From: Bacillus sp. AFS015802
Lineage (GTDB): Bacteria; Bacillota; Bacilli; Bacillales; Bacillaceae_B
Assembly: GCF_002561455.1 (NCBI RefSeq)
Contig: NZ_NTUP01000002.1
Coordinates: 1-64,000, forward strand
DNA length: 64,000 bases
Reading direction: 5' to 3'
The first letter of the stretch is position 1. Each line of letters opens with the position of its first letter. The translations under genes were made by a program, and so were the position numbers. Below, in pieces: positions 27,011 to 36,128 of this stretch. The notes beneath the pieces are model-generated. The model did not search any database, was not told the DNA's origin, and was given only the letters and a program-made list of their open reading frames with translations.

Positions 27011-28297
27011 TATAAATGCAGCCAGTCCGATCAGCAGGATGAATCCGAGACTGACAAAGAAGCCAACCCGGCTCACTTGATCAAGAAGGGTACCGCTGAT
27101 TGCGAACAGGATCAGGAGCAGGGCGATGATGGACCGGGTCAAATCCCAGGCTGTTTTGCTCATGAGCTTATGAAAGGAAGCCAGAATGAACACCCACGTA
27201 TAAAGAAGCATCAGACCGGCAGCGGTCGTTACATATTCAAACAGTTTATCCGGAAGCAGCATGGCAACGACAATGGACAACGCAACGACCAATGTGGTCA
27301 GTCCAAAAGCCGGCAGCGGGACCTTCCATTTCCCCTTTTTGGCAAAGACAGCCGGAGCATCGCCTTCTTCCGCCAATGCAACAAGCATCGTCGTGACGGC
27401 ATATAAGGAAGCGACCATGGTGGAAAACCCTGCAATGATCAAAATGGAATTAAAGACGTGCGGCACCCAGGGAATATTATACTGTTTAAGGGCAGTGAGA
27501 AACGGGCTCTCATTTGGATCGATCCTGCTTGCCGGCACAAGCTTCAAAACGAGATAAAAGGAAAGAAGATAAAGGGCCGTTAAGATCAGGAGCATGATAT
27601 TCCCTGATTTCGGGGCATCCTTTGGATCTTTCAATTCCTGTGCCATCAATCCCATTACTTCAATGCCCCCGAATCCATAAAAGGCAAACAGCAGCGCGAG
27701 CCATAATCCTTTTCCTCCGTGTGGAAGGATTTCCTTAAAGGGGGAGTGAATTTCCCCGCCCGCAGCCCCGTCCCCAAGAAAACCGAACATAGCGAAACCT
27801 GCAATGATGATGAACATCACGATGGCGGCTGCTTTCATCACCCCGAACATATTCTCCATCTGCTCCACTTTCCGGACCCCCATCAGGATGATCATTAAAC
27901 CGAGAATGGCAAATCCTGCGGTGAATATCCAAAGTGGGACTCCGGGGAACCAAAATTGAGCGAAAAGCGCGAGAGCCGTCAACTGGCTCCCCATGATCAA
28001 CATCTCGGCAGACCAATACACCCATCCATTGCTGAACCCTGCCCAGGAACCGTAGGCCTGTTTTGCATATGTCCGGAATGAGCCTTTCTCCGGGTGCTCC
28101 GCCGTCAATTTGGCAAGGGCCTGGAACACCATCCATGTTCCGATACCGGCCACGAAATAGGCAATGAGAACCGAAGAACCGGCCCGCTGAATCGGGATCG
28201 CAGAACCAAGGAAGTATCCCGTTCCGATGATGCAGCCTACACCGATGAAAGAGAGCTGCCACCATGAAAGATTTGTTTGATTCGTACACTTACTCAT
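26981..28297 (-). CDS. APC-family amino-acid permease
   Basis: 438 residues with about 12 hydrophobic segments. GVGCIIGTGYFLGSA near the N-terminus is the APC-superfamily TM1 substrate-binding loop, and FYGFGGIEVMGLMAQELKDP is the conserved TM6 region with the following cytoplasmic loop. Substrate unknown. It is divergently transcribed from an amidinohydrolase, 126 bp apart, which suggests transport of arginine-like or guanidino compounds; this is inference. Confidence 0.85.
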   Translation of the reverse strand: MSKCTNQTNLSWWQLSFIGVGCIIGTGYFLGSAIPIQRAGSSVLIAYFVAGIGTWMVFQALAKLTAEHPEKGSFRTYAKQAYGSWAGFSNGWVYWSAEMLIMGSQLTALALFAQFWFPGVPLWIFTAGFAILGLMIILMGVRKVEQMENMFGVMKAAAIVMFIIIAGFAMFGFLGDGAAGGEIHSPFKEILPHGGKGLWLALLFAFYGFGGIEVMGLMAQELKDPKDAPKSGNIMLLILTALYLLSFYLVLKLVPASRIDPNESPFLTALKQYNIPWVPHVFNSILIIAGFSTMVASLYAVTTMLVALAEEGDAPAVFAKKGKWKVPLPAFGLTTLVVALSIVVAMLLPDKLFEYVTTAAGLMLLYTWVFILASFHKLMSKTAWDLTRSIIALLLILFAISGTLLDQVSRVGFFVSLGFILLIGLAAFIKEKRVKHEP

Positions 28298-28423
28298 ATT
28301 TCTTCACCTGACCTTTATCCTTCATAGTGTGACGTAGGATCTCCTGAATTATGTGCAGAGTGTCGGGATGATTTCCATGAAAAAGGAGAAAGTAAGGAAT
28401 ACTGAAAACAAGGAGGTTGGCTG

Positions 28424-29371
28424 ATGGAAAAGATTCATCCGAATTGCTGGAGTGAACATGGGGAATTGAAGACGGTCATGGTATGTTCACCTTCCTCACT
28501 CGATATACCCGATCAACGGACGGCGGATTATGTAGGGTGGGAAAAACCGGTGGACCAGGAAAAAGCGAAACAAAACCACGAAGAGATGATCCGGGCAATG
28601 GAAGACGAGGGTGTAAGGGTCATAGATTACTCCCGGTACCTTAAGGATGAAGCTGCCGGGCTGAATCCCATGCTCATTAACCGTGTTTTTGTAAGGGATC
28701 TGGCCTGTGTATACGGGAATACGGTGATCCCGGGTGATGCAGGCATTACAATGAGAGCCCCTGAATATGTCCACAGTCATGAATTGTTTCGAACCTGGTT
28801 TGATGAAAGTACGTTTTCCATTCAGGATAATAACCGATTGAAGGCACTGGAGAATGGGGATGTATTCGTATTGAACAAGGATGCTGTCTTCATCAATACC
28901 GGTTTGAGGTCCAGTATTGAAAGCGTCGAAGAAATGAAGGGGAAGATCTTTCAGGCGGGATTTTCAGAAATCGGCATCATCGATCTGCCCCGGACAGGGG
29001 AAACGATGCATCTCGATATGAATTGTAATGTAGCAGGTGCCGATCTCCTCATTGCCAAAAGTTATATGAGATTGTTCCCTGTACAAGTAATTTCAGAAAA
29101 GGGCGGCAGATACGTGATGATGGAAGACTTCATCCAGCGTCAGGGCTTCGACGTTCTATGGACGGATGACGTAAAGCATACGGTCGCGGATATCAATTTC
29201 CTGAACCTGAACCCGGAGACCCTGCTTGTGAGCACGAAAGCCAATAAGAAGATATTGAAGGATCATCCAGGGTTGAAAGGTATAAAACTGATTGAAGTGG
29301 ATGTGAACGAGCTTGAAAAAGGCGGGGGCGGGATCCGGTGTATGACCCTTCCTTTTGAACGGCGCGAATAA
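28424..29371 (+). CDS. Amidinotransferase/DDAH-family hydrolase
   Basis: 315 residues of the guanidino-group-modifying superfamily (arginine deiminase, dimethylargininase, amidinotransferase). Family landmarks: VFVRDLACV (substrate-binding Asp), ENGDVFVLN, the catalytic His in ETMHLDMNC and the nucleophilic Cys in GGGIRCMTLP near the C-terminus. Length fits a DDAH-like hydrolase rather than the larger arginine deiminases. Divergent from an APC permease. A second, shorter paralogue lies at 58384. ACAAGGAGGT precedes the ATG. Exact substrate is not determinable here. Confidence 0.85.
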   Translation: MEKIHPNCWSEHGELKTVMVCSPSSLDIPDQRTADYVGWEKPVDQEKAKQNHEEMIRAMEDEGVRVIDYSRYLKDEAAGLNPMLINRVFVRDLACVYGNTVIPGDAGITMRAPEYVHSHELFRTWFDESTFSIQDNNRLKALENGDVFVLNKDAVFINTGLRSSIESVEEMKGKIFQAGFSEIGIIDLPRTGETMHLDMNCNVAGADLLIAKSYMRLFPVQVISEKGGRYVMMEDFIQRQGFDVLWTDDVKHTVADINFLNLNPETLLVSTKANKKILKDHPGLKGIKLIEVDVNELEKGGGGIRCMTLPFERRE

Positions 29372-29458
29372 TCCCTCTCCATGATCTCCCTTACTATAGC
29401 AGCGAAGTGATCCAAATCGTATGCTCGGTCGTTAGCTAATGAAAGAGGAGTGTTGGAG

Positions 29459-29860
29459 ATGAACAATAGAGTAGAGTGGTCCCTTCTCATTGGAAGGGTC
29501 ATATTAGGAATGATCATGGTCGCACATGGATTGCAAAAAATAATGAATATGGAACAAACCATCAGGATGTTTGATCAAATCGGCTTACCGCCCATCATGG
29601 CCTATACTACAACCGTCATAGAAGCCGCAGGGGGGCTGATGTTGATCATCGGTTTCTATGTGATTCCATCAGCCGTGGCATTGGCGGTCACCATGTTGGG
29701 GGCGATCATACTGGTGAAATTTAAAATGGGCCTCATCGGCGGATATGAGTTTCCATTAGTGCTGTTGGCATTGTCTGTCATGCTTTCGATCACCGGAAGT
29801 GACAAGTGGTCCGTCATGAGTGTGCTTGATAAACAACGCCGGAAAGTCACCTCTGTATGA
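29459..29860 (+). CDS. DoxX-family membrane protein
   Basis: 133 residues with four hydrophobic helices (VILGMIMVAHGLQKI near the start is the family signature). DoxX/YphA-type proteins are associated with quinone or thiol redox systems; the exact role here is unknown. AGAGGAG lies 8 nt before ATG 29459; an in-frame GTG at 29450 overlaps that site. Monocistronic with a strong terminator. Confidence 0.85.
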   Translation: MNNRVEWSLLIGRVILGMIMVAHGLQKIMNMEQTIRMFDQIGLPPIMAYTTTVIEAAGGLMLIIGFYVIPSAVALAVTMLGAIILVKFKMGLIGGYEFPLVLLALSVMLSITGSDKWSVMSVLDKQRRKVTSV

Positions 29861-29883
29861 TGATTACCGGCAGGGATAAAAGG

Positions 29884-29923
29884 AAAAGGAGAAGAGAGTC
29901 GACCCTCTTCTCCTTTTTCTTTT
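29884..29923 (+). terminator. Terminator after doxX-like gene
   Basis: AAAAGGAGAAGAG pairs with CTCTTCTCCTTTT, followed by TCTTTT. Confidence 0.92.
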
Positions 29924-30044
29924 AAATATCAACACCATTTCCCGGGAAAGAAGTTGAAATTTGTCGTGATTGATCAGTGTATGACTTGACCTCCAAAAGA
30001 TCATTAAACCGTCCTTTTTATTAATAATCTGAATCTCTCATAAC

Positions 30045-30074
30045 AAGAAGCCGCCCCAAAAGGACGGCTTCTTG
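30045..30074. terminator. Hairpin after the M4 protease gene
   Basis: AAGAAGCCG pairs with CGGCTTCTT across CCCCAAAAGGA. T-run on the minus strand is weak. Confidence 0.6.
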
Positions 30075-30093
30075 TCATATATCATGATCGAAA

Positions 30094-31737
30094 TTAATAC
30101 ACTCCTACTGCATCCCATGCAGCTTTGACGGAATTGTAAGTAGAGCTTCCGCTTCCGTAAAGATCTGCAGCAGATTGAAGAAGGGCTGCACGTGCATAAC
30201 TGAAATTACTTGTTGGTGTTAAGTAAACAGTAAGGGCACGGTAGTAGATTTTTTCCGCTTTTGCTTTCCCGATGCTTGTGATGGTGTTGTAAGCCGCTTT
30301 ATTCGGGATACCGGAGTTTGTATGAACGCCTCCGTTATCGGAAGAAGTGTTCACGTAGTTGTTCATATGTTCCGGTTGTCCGTATTTAGCAGGATTCGAT
30401 AGACTGCGAAGAGCGTCTCCTGAGATTCCTGGTGTGTACACATCTTCACCCATCAGGTAATCACCCGGATCTAAGAAGTAACCGAACACATCAGAGAATG
30501 ATTCGTTCAGGGCCCCGGATTGATATTGATACTGTAATCCGGCAGTACGTTCCGTAACGGCATGAGTCAGCTCATGGGCAACGACATCCAGTGCGCCTGA
30601 TAGGGATGTGAAAGTAGATCCGTCTCCGTCACCATATACCATCTGTGAACCATTCCAGAATGCATTATTGTAATTCGATCCATAATGGACAGTAGAGCGG
30701 ATGGTGGCTCCGTTATTGTCGAAGCTATTGCGGTTATGTGTGTTTTTATAATAGTCATAGACTTTGCCTGCATATGCATGGGCATCTACATCAGCCGCTT
30801 GGGAATAAGCAGTCCAGGAGTTATTGCTGTCAACGGAATAGCTCCCCGGAAGGCTTGATCCATTTCTGGCCGTAAATGTCTCAATGACACCGTTCATTGG
30901 CTTTGTCACATCGTATAAGTAATAAGTACCGTTTGAAGAATAAGTATTGAGAGTTTTATAGTCATCTAAAACTCCGTAGCCGCTTCCTGTCGTTGCTGCA
31001 TCAGTGACAGCGTTGAAAGCTTCGACAATGGAACCGTCACTAGCGTCCACATAAATCTGCCAGTTCGCTCCATAAGGCTCGATGAATTGAAGCTGCACTT
31101 TATACGCGAGGGTGAACTTCCCGTCTTTTTCATGGATGACAAGATCATTTTTCACGTTCGTGCTTTCCACTTTACTTTCTTTCTTCGCATCAATGGAGTG
31201 CTCGTTTTGAGTTCCTGACACTGTGTCGGCTTTAGATAGACCTATATGCTTCCAAGCTAGATCTGTAGCCGATTTTTGATTGATTGTTGATTTTGTCTTG
31301 GTCACCTTTTTAGAGGCTTCCTTGTAAAGTTGACCCGTCGTAGCCGTCACTTCATTCTTTTTATTTGTATGGACAATGAAGATGGCTCCTTCAACTGGAA
31401 CACCGTCCACTGATTGCGTGAATCGATAATGAGACATTCCCAGATCATCTGTCGTCTTTTCCAGTAATGTCAGTTCAGAATGGGGATCGATGGCGAAAAG
31501 ATCTTTATTATCCTTTATGAACTGCTTCACGTCTTGATCGTTCTTTACAATTCCTTTTGATAGTTTACCAGATAAAAAGCTTGGCCCTTTTTTATCTATG
31601 TTCATGACCTTTTGATGGATCTCCATTTTTGAAGTAATAGAATCTGAAGACTGGGCGAATGCGGAAGCACCCGTAAAGGAGGCGCTGAATACAAGAGAAG
31701 TACCTAGAGCTAAACTGACTAATTTCTTTTTCGACAT
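30094..31737 (-). CDS. Secreted neutral metalloprotease, M4 (bacillolysin/NprE-like)
   Basis: 547-residue thermolysin-family preproprotein. Signal peptide at 1-28 ([19 protein letters not shown], Ala-rich cleavage region), FTP and PepSY propeptide domains (about 40-245), then the catalytic domain. The zinc motif [12 protein letters not shown] and the downstream third ligand Glu in [14 protein letters not shown] are intact; the active-site His lies near [15 protein letters not shown]. Start at 31737, chosen for AAGGGGAAA upstream and because the signal peptide starts there; a 33-residue upstream in-frame extension is unlikely. Likely a major exoprotease. Confidence 0.95.
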   Translation of the reverse strand: MSKKKLVSLALGTSLVFSASFTGASAFAQSSDSITSKMEIHQKVMNIDKKGPSFLSGKLSKGIVKNDQDVKQFIKDNKDLFAIDPHSELTLLEKTTDDLGMSHYRFTQSVDGVPVEGAIFIVHTNKKNEVTATTGQLYKEASKKVTKTKSTINQKSATDLAWKHIGLSKADTVSGTQNEHSIDAKKESKVESTNVKNDLVIHEKDGKFTLAYKVQLQFIEPYGANWQIYVDASDGSIVEAFNAVTDAATTGSGYGVLDDYKTLNTYSSNGTYYLYDVTKPMNGVIETFTARNGSSLPGSYSVDSNNSWTAYSQAADVDAHAYAGKVYDYYKNTHNRNSFDNNGATIRSTVHYGSNYNNAFWNGSQMVYGDGDGSTFTSLSGALDVVAHELTHAVTERTAGLQYQYQSGALNESFSDVFGYFLDPGDYLMGEDVYTPGISGDALRSLSNPAKYGQPEHMNNYVNTSSDNGGVHTNSGIPNKAAYNTITSIGKAKAEKIYYRALTVYLTPTSNFSYARAALLQSAADLYGSGSSTYNSVKAAWDAVGVY

Positions 31738-32080
31738 AATTACAATTTCCCCTTTTGATCTTAGATTTTGGAAATAGCTATTTCTTTTGCCCCGGTGGCT
31801 AATTAGTAGTCTAGTAAAAAATGAGAGGGTTGACAATGAAATAATTGGTAATTATCAGTAAATTTGAAATATTTAGTGTTTGTTAATGTCGATATATAAC
31901 AAATTTGAGGTGAATTTCTGCGATTATCTATTCCATTCATGAAAAAATATTTTTCTAGGAATATTCCACTATTTTTTGTGCATGGGGCAATCAAGAAAAA
32001 TCAGGTTTAAATGAGTGACAGGATTTGGTATAATAAATGTGAATAATTTCACAAAATATACGATGAAATGAGCTGATACG
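31738..32080. other. AT-rich divergent intergenic region
   Basis: 343 bp between the M4 protease and the epimerase genes. An extended -10, TGG-TATAAT, lies at about 32026-32034 for the plus-strand gene. The rest is AT-rich without recognisable genes; a protease promoter is expected here but I could not assign it. Confidence 0.45.
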
Positions 32081-32971
32081 GTGGAGAAGAAAATCGTCAT
32101 AGCAGGGGGAACAGGTTTTATCGGACAGTATCTTAAGAAGAAATTTCTTGAGAGAGGCTATAAAGTAACCATCATTTCAAGACAGCCTCACCATGTATCC
32201 TGGGATCGTCCCACCGATATTGTTCAGTCACTGGAAGGAGCGGAAATGCTCATCAATCTTGCCGGAAAGTCAGTCGACTGCCGGTACAATGAGAAAAATA
32301 AAGCGGAAATCTTCAGGTCCAGGACGGAAACCACGATTACATTGGGGAATGCCCTTTTACAGTGTCAAAATCCCCCGCCATTATGGATCAATTCCAGTAC
32401 GGCAACGATCTACCGTCATGCAGAGGACCGGCCCATGACGGAAGAAGAGGGCGAAATCGGTACGGGCTTTTCCGTTGACGTAGCAAAAGCATGGGAGGAA
32501 GCATTCTTCTCCATTTCGTTACCGGCAACCAGGCAGGCGGCCTTAAGAATCGCCATCGTATTAGGACCGGATGGCGGTGTGATGACACCCTATAAAAATC
32601 TGGTCAAATACGGTCTTGGCGGGGTACAGGGTCCAGGCGAGCAGAGATTCAGCTGGATTCATGTGGAAGACGTGTTCCGGACCATTCTTTTTCTGAATGA
32701 GAAGAGGGACCTAACTGGAGTCTTCAATTGTTCGTCCCCAAATCCAGTCACCAATCGCGAATTCATGGCACACTTAAGGACGGTGATGAACAAGAAGGTA
32801 GGACTCCCGACCCCGAAATGGATGCTTGAAGCAGGTGCCCTGTTTATCAAAACGGAAACCGAACTGGTCCTGAAAAGCAGATGGGTCATCCCTGAACGAT
32901 TGGAAAAGGAAGGATTCGTCTTTCAATATGATACAGTGGAAAAGGCACTGGGGCAGATTCTCTCCAAGTAA
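32081..32971 (+). CDS. TIGR01777-type NAD-dependent epimerase (SDR39U1/YfhF)
   Basis: 296 residues, atypical short-chain dehydrogenase. N-terminal IVIAGGTGFIGQYL is the nucleotide-binding motif; INLAGKSVDCRYNEKNK and INSSTATIYRHAEDRPMTE are diagnostic of the YfhF/SDR39U1 group, and a C-terminal DUF1731 segment (MLEAGALFIKTETELVLKS) is present. GTG start; the Shine-Dalgarno is weak, but the next in-frame start would cut the Rossmann motif. Physiological role unknown in bacilli. Confidence 0.88.
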   Translation: MEKKIVIAGGTGFIGQYLKKKFLERGYKVTIISRQPHHVSWDRPTDIVQSLEGAEMLINLAGKSVDCRYNEKNKAEIFRSRTETTITLGNALLQCQNPPPLWINSSTATIYRHAEDRPMTEEEGEIGTGFSVDVAKAWEEAFFSISLPATRQAALRIAIVLGPDGGVMTPYKNLVKYGLGGVQGPGEQRFSWIHVEDVFRTILFLNEKRDLTGVFNCSSPNPVTNREFMAHLRTVMNKKVGLPTPKWMLEAGALFIKTETELVLKSRWVIPERLEKEGFVFQYDTVEKALGQILSK

Positions 32972-32977
32972 TGATGA

Positions 32978-33007
32978 AAGGACTTGTCCACGGTGGACAA
33001 GTCCTTC
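32978..33007. terminator. Hairpin between convergent genes
   Basis: AAGGACTTGTCC faces GGACAAGTCCTT around a 5-nt loop, a perfect 12-bp stem but with poor T-runs on both sides. Confidence 0.55.
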
Positions 33008-33012
33008 TGGTG

Positions 33013-33390
33013 CTACTGATCATTCTCCATGAAATTATATGTCGTCCAGCAGCGATTCATCTCGATCCCTTCTTGCTCCGCATATTCATCACCCCATTTA
33101 CACATTTCAAAAAGGGTGGTTTGCAGCTTCTTCCCCATCTCAGTCGTGGAATATTCCACTTTCGGCGGGACTTCCTGATAAACGGTACGCTTTACAAGGC
33201 CGTGCTCCTCCAACTCACGGAGCTGCTGGGTAAGCATCTTTTGCGTGATGTTCGGCATGGACCTCTTCAGTTCATTAAATCGTTTCACACCTTCATTTAA
33301 ATTCCACAGTATCAAGACCTTCCATTTACCTCCGATCACATCGATCACAAGGTCAATGGCACATTGGTATTGGGGGTTCAGTTGTTTCAT
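33013..33390 (-). CDS. HxlR-family (DUF24) transcriptional regulator
   Basis: 125 residues, winged helix of the HxlR type (CAIDLVIDVIGGKWKVLILW at the start, FNELKRSMPNITQKMLTQQL recognition region, VEYSTTEMGKKL wing). An N-terminal Cys in QYQCAID is in the position that senses thiol-reactive compounds in many HxlR/YodB proteins. Start at 33390 by AAGGAGGT. It is divergent from an alcohol dehydrogenase/quinone oxidoreductase, its likely target. Its upstream region holds the 25-bp phased repeat. Confidence 0.88.
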   Translation of the reverse strand: MKQLNPQYQCAIDLVIDVIGGKWKVLILWNLNEGVKRFNELKRSMPNITQKMLTQQLRELEEHGLVKRTVYQEVPPKVEYSTTEMGKKLQTTLFEMCKWGDEYAEQEGIEMNRCWTTYNFMENDQ

Positions 33391-33417
33391 ATGGGTACCT
33401 CCTTGGTTTTTGCAGGA

Positions 33418-33605
33418 TTTGTCAGCTGAAAAATGTGCGGGATTCATCTGTTAACATTCTTATCTTTTTTAACAGGTAAAGATAGAGGGTTTTTTAACAG
33501 TCAAATAATCAACATAATTCAGCTGTTGAAAATCAGACTGTATTCACCTGCTGAAAAACACCCGGAAATCAGCAGCTGAATAATTAGACAAATTCAACAG
33601 CTGAA
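33418..33605. repeat. Phased array: eight 13-bp near-palindromes, exact 25-bp period
   Basis: Units begin at 33418, 33443, 33468, 33493, 33518, 33543, 33568 and 33593. They read TTTGTCAGCTGAA, TTCATCTGTTAAC, TTTAACAGGTAAA, TTTAACAGTCAAA, TTCAGCTGTTGAA, TTCACCTGCTGAA, ATCAGCAGCTGAA and TTCAACAGCTGAA. Consensus is about TTCAACAGCTGAA, nearly palindromic. The 12-bp spacers are unrelated to each other. 25 is not a multiple of three, so this is not a coding repeat. It fills most of the gap between the divergent HxlR regulator and the dehydrogenase. Confidence 0.85.
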
Positions 33606-33747
33606 CCAACCATTCTTATTGAGCCCAGGTTTCTATTCGGTAACTAGGATACTAAATAGTGCCTACTTGTATTCTTTATTAACAGTATATATTATATACC
33701 ATGAAGACAAAATAATGAATATATACTCTTGTAAGGAGATGACTATA

Positions 33748-34728
33748 ATGAAAGCATTGCTTTTAAAAGATAAAGGTTTATGGAAAGACATGAAGGTGGA
33801 GGAAATCGAAACGCTTTCACCGCAAAAAGGAGAACTTCTCGTGGAAGTCCACGCGGTCGGATTGAACCCGGTTGATTATAAAACAGCCACGAATGGGATG
33901 TCTGCCTGGTCCTATCCGCATATCCTCGGTTTGGATGTAGCGGGTGTGGTGTCACAAGTCGGTGAGGGAGTGACAGATTTCAAAGAGGGAGACCGTGTCG
34001 TTTATCATGGTGATTTCACGAAGAAAGGCGGATATGCAGAATATGCCATTATAACGGCACATACCGTTTCACGCATCCCGGACAGCGTGTCCTTTGAAGA
34101 TGCGGCGGCACTTCCTACTGCAGGTTATACGGCGTATCAGGCCATTCACCGCAAATTACCCCTTGATCAGATCGAAACGATCTTGATTCACGGGGGTGCA
34201 GGTGGAGTAGGCGGATTCGGTGTCCAGCTGGCGAAACTCGCAGGAAAGACTGTCATCTCCACCGCTTCCCGTCATAATCATGAGTATGTGAAGTCACTCG
34301 GAGCCGATTATGTCATCGACTATCGTGAAGAAGACGTCAATGCGAGGGTCATGGAAATCACGGATGGCCGTGGGGTGGACGCTGTCGTGGATGCTGTCAG
34401 CAGACAAAGCGCGACAGACTCTCTTGATGCACTCGCCTATATGGGTCATATGGTATACATCGCCGGTGCACCTGATTTCACGAAAGTCCCATCATTTACA
34501 AAAGTGGTTTCCTATCACGAAATCGCTCTTGCAGCGGCACATCAAACCGACGACTTTAAAGCGCAGAGAGATTTTACCGTCATCGGGGATGAGATGCTTA
34601 CCTTATTGGAACAAGGAAAGTTGGATGCGATGCTGAAGGAGACGGTTGCTCTTGAAGAAGTCCCGGGAGCTCTGAGCCGTTTATCTGAACGCCATGTAAA
34701 AGGTAAAATCGTAGCGAAGCTAAAATGA
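33748..34728 (+). CDS. Zinc-independent alcohol dehydrogenase/quinone oxidoreductase
   Basis: 326 residues of the medium-chain dehydrogenase superfamily. GroES-like N-domain (about 1-120) with GLDVAGVVSQVG but without the catalytic-zinc Cys/His set, then the NADPH-binding Rossmann domain with IHGGAGGVGGFGVQLAK (about 150). This is the quinone oxidoreductase class. Start at 33748 by AAGGAG 9 nt upstream. Divergent from an HxlR regulator, a common electrophile/quinone-detoxification pairing. Confidence 0.88.
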   Translation: MKALLLKDKGLWKDMKVEEIETLSPQKGELLVEVHAVGLNPVDYKTATNGMSAWSYPHILGLDVAGVVSQVGEGVTDFKEGDRVVYHGDFTKKGGYAEYAIITAHTVSRIPDSVSFEDAAALPTAGYTAYQAIHRKLPLDQIETILIHGGAGGVGGFGVQLAKLAGKTVISTASRHNHEYVKSLGADYVIDYREEDVNARVMEITDGRGVDAVVDAVSRQSATDSLDALAYMGHMVYIAGAPDFTKVPSFTKVVSYHEIALAAAHQTDDFKAQRDFTVIGDEMLTLLEQGKLDAMLKETVALEEVPGALSRLSERHVKGKIVAKLK

Positions 34729-34731
34729 TTT

Positions 34732-34761
34732 AAAGGAGAGCCGTTCATCGGGCTCTCCTTT
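34732..34761. terminator. Bidirectional terminator
   Basis: AAAGGAGAGCC pairs with GGCTCTCCTTT across a 7-nt loop; it lies between convergent genes. Confidence 0.85.
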
Positions 34762-34766
34762 GTACG

Positions 34767-35522
34767 TTATACGTTGTTGTGACGCAAGTATTCAAGACTC
34801 ATCCGGACGCTGTCGATGGGTGGGATCCTGGACTGGTCCTGTTCGACAATCCACCAGTCCACATCACTATGCCTGCCAAACTCCAGGACAGGGGCGAGGT
34901 CCACACCACCAGCACCCAATTCGGCAAAAAATTGTTCTCCATCCGTCGTCATATCCTTTAAGTGGACAAGCGGCGTCCGCCCCTGGTAACGCTTCAGCCA
35001 CGTCAACGGATTTTCCCCGGCGTAGGTAAGCCAATAGAGATCGAACTCCGCTTTGACCCAATGGGGGTTGGTTTCAGAAAGGATCGTCCCGAGTGCCGTT
35101 TCCCCGTTTGAGAGCTTCGTTAATTCGAAATCATGATGGTGATAGCAAAGGGTGAGTCCTTCGTTGAAACACTTTTCGCCAATGGAGTTCAGGTCATCGA
35201 TCAATCGGAAATAATCTTCCTCGCTCCGTTCTTCAGGCGGCAGATATGGGCATACGATGTAACTGCTGCCGAGCTCAAGCTGATCATGGATCACGGCATC
35301 CCCATTGCTTCTTAGCTCAGAGAGGGGAATATGACTGGAGACGGCCCGGAGTCCCAGGTCATCGAGTACCCCTTTTAGCTCTTTCGGGGAAAATCCCCCA
35401 TATCCGGCGAGTTCCACACCTTCATAGCCCAACTCAGCCACTTTTTGCAGTGTACCGATGAAATCTTTTTCCGCCTCGTTTCGAAGTGTATACATTTGGA
35501 GGGCAATTGACATTTGTTTCAT
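34767..35522 (-). CDS. Sugar phosphate isomerase/epimerase (TIM-barrel AP_endonuc_2 family)
   Basis: 251 residues with the xylose-isomerase-like TIM barrel fold. Metal-ligand candidates are the Glu in YEGVELAGYGG, the HHHDFE segment, the Asp of VKAEFDLYWL and the His of LVHLKDM. Such enzymes act on keto sugars or inositol derivatives; the substrate is unknown. AGGAGTG precedes the ATG. It starts only 10 bp after the upstream MarR gene, so the two form an operon. Confidence 0.85.
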   Translation of the reverse strand: MKQMSIALQMYTLRNEAEKDFIGTLQKVAELGYEGVELAGYGGFSPKELKGVLDDLGLRAVSSHIPLSELRSNGDAVIHDQLELGSSYIVCPYLPPEERSEEDYFRLIDDLNSIGEKCFNEGLTLCYHHHDFELTKLSNGETALGTILSETNPHWVKAEFDLYWLTYAGENPLTWLKRYQGRTPLVHLKDMTTDGEQFFAELGAGGVDLAPVLEFGRHSDVDWWIVEQDQSRIPPIDSVRMSLEYLRHNNV

Positions 35523-35532
35523 CCCAACACTC

Positions 35533-35967
35533 CTATCCTCTTGTGATGTTCGCGTTGATTTGAGAAAGAACGCTCTTATATACTTCTAATTCCTCTTCGG
35601 AAATTCCTCTAAGAATCGTGCCTTCATATAAGCTTTCGATAAAAGGGGAGAGCTCGTCCTTCGCTGTCATTCCTTTTTCTGTGATGAAAATAAGGAAAGA
35701 TCTTCTATCCTCGGTGTTTTTCTGTTTGTAGATCAGTTCTTTTCTTTCCAAAATATCCAGTATCCTGGTCACGGTCGGCTGGTCTTTTTCTGCCTTCAGG
35801 GCAAGCTGTTTTTGGCTGATCCCATCCTGTTCAGCCAGTGTCTTCAACACCGTCCACTGCTCGGGCGTCACATCGAATTCTTTCAGATGGAGGGTGAGGA
35901 ATCGAATGATATTCTTCACTGTGTGGCTTGTGTACAAGCCGATGGATTCATCTCGGGATATGGTCAC
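35533..35967 (-). CDS. MarR-family regulator
   Basis: 144 residues, GTG start with AAGGTGA upstream. MarR winged helix: VTPEQWTVLKTLAEQDGISQ, the recognition helix around KDQPTVTRILDILERK and the DRRSFLIFITEKG wing. Divergent from an MFS transporter with a 7-bp perfect inverted repeat between them, and followed by the isomerase gene. It likely represses the transporter in response to a small molecule. Confidence 0.9.
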   Translation of the reverse strand: MTISRDESIGLYTSHTVKNIIRFLTLHLKEFDVTPEQWTVLKTLAEQDGISQKQLALKAEKDQPTVTRILDILERKELIYKQKNTEDRRSFLIFITEKGMTAKDELSPFIESLYEGTILRGISEEELEVYKSVLSQINANITRG

Positions 35968-36090
35968 TAATATTCACCTTCTACATTCATTTCTTCTCCT
36001 TATCATACATGAAAAAAGAGATATTTTGAGAACGAATTTCAAAATGATTGTCACAACAACTATATTTACAAATATACATGTTATAGATAT

Positions 36091-36110
36091 AATTAGTATA
36101 ACAACTAATT
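36091..36110. promoter_or_regulatory. Inverted repeat, candidate MarR operator
   Basis: AATTAGT-ATAACA-ACTAATT is a perfect 7-bp dyad with 6-bp spacing, immediately before the MFS ribosome-binding site and inside the divergent MarR/MFS intergenic region. Confidence 0.6.
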
Positions 36111-36128
36111 TGACAGAGGAGAATTTTT

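Noticed and set aside
33418-33605. CRISPR array
   Set aside because: Units are 13 bp and degenerate with 12-bp spacers, far too short for CRISPR repeats and spacers, and no cas genes are present.
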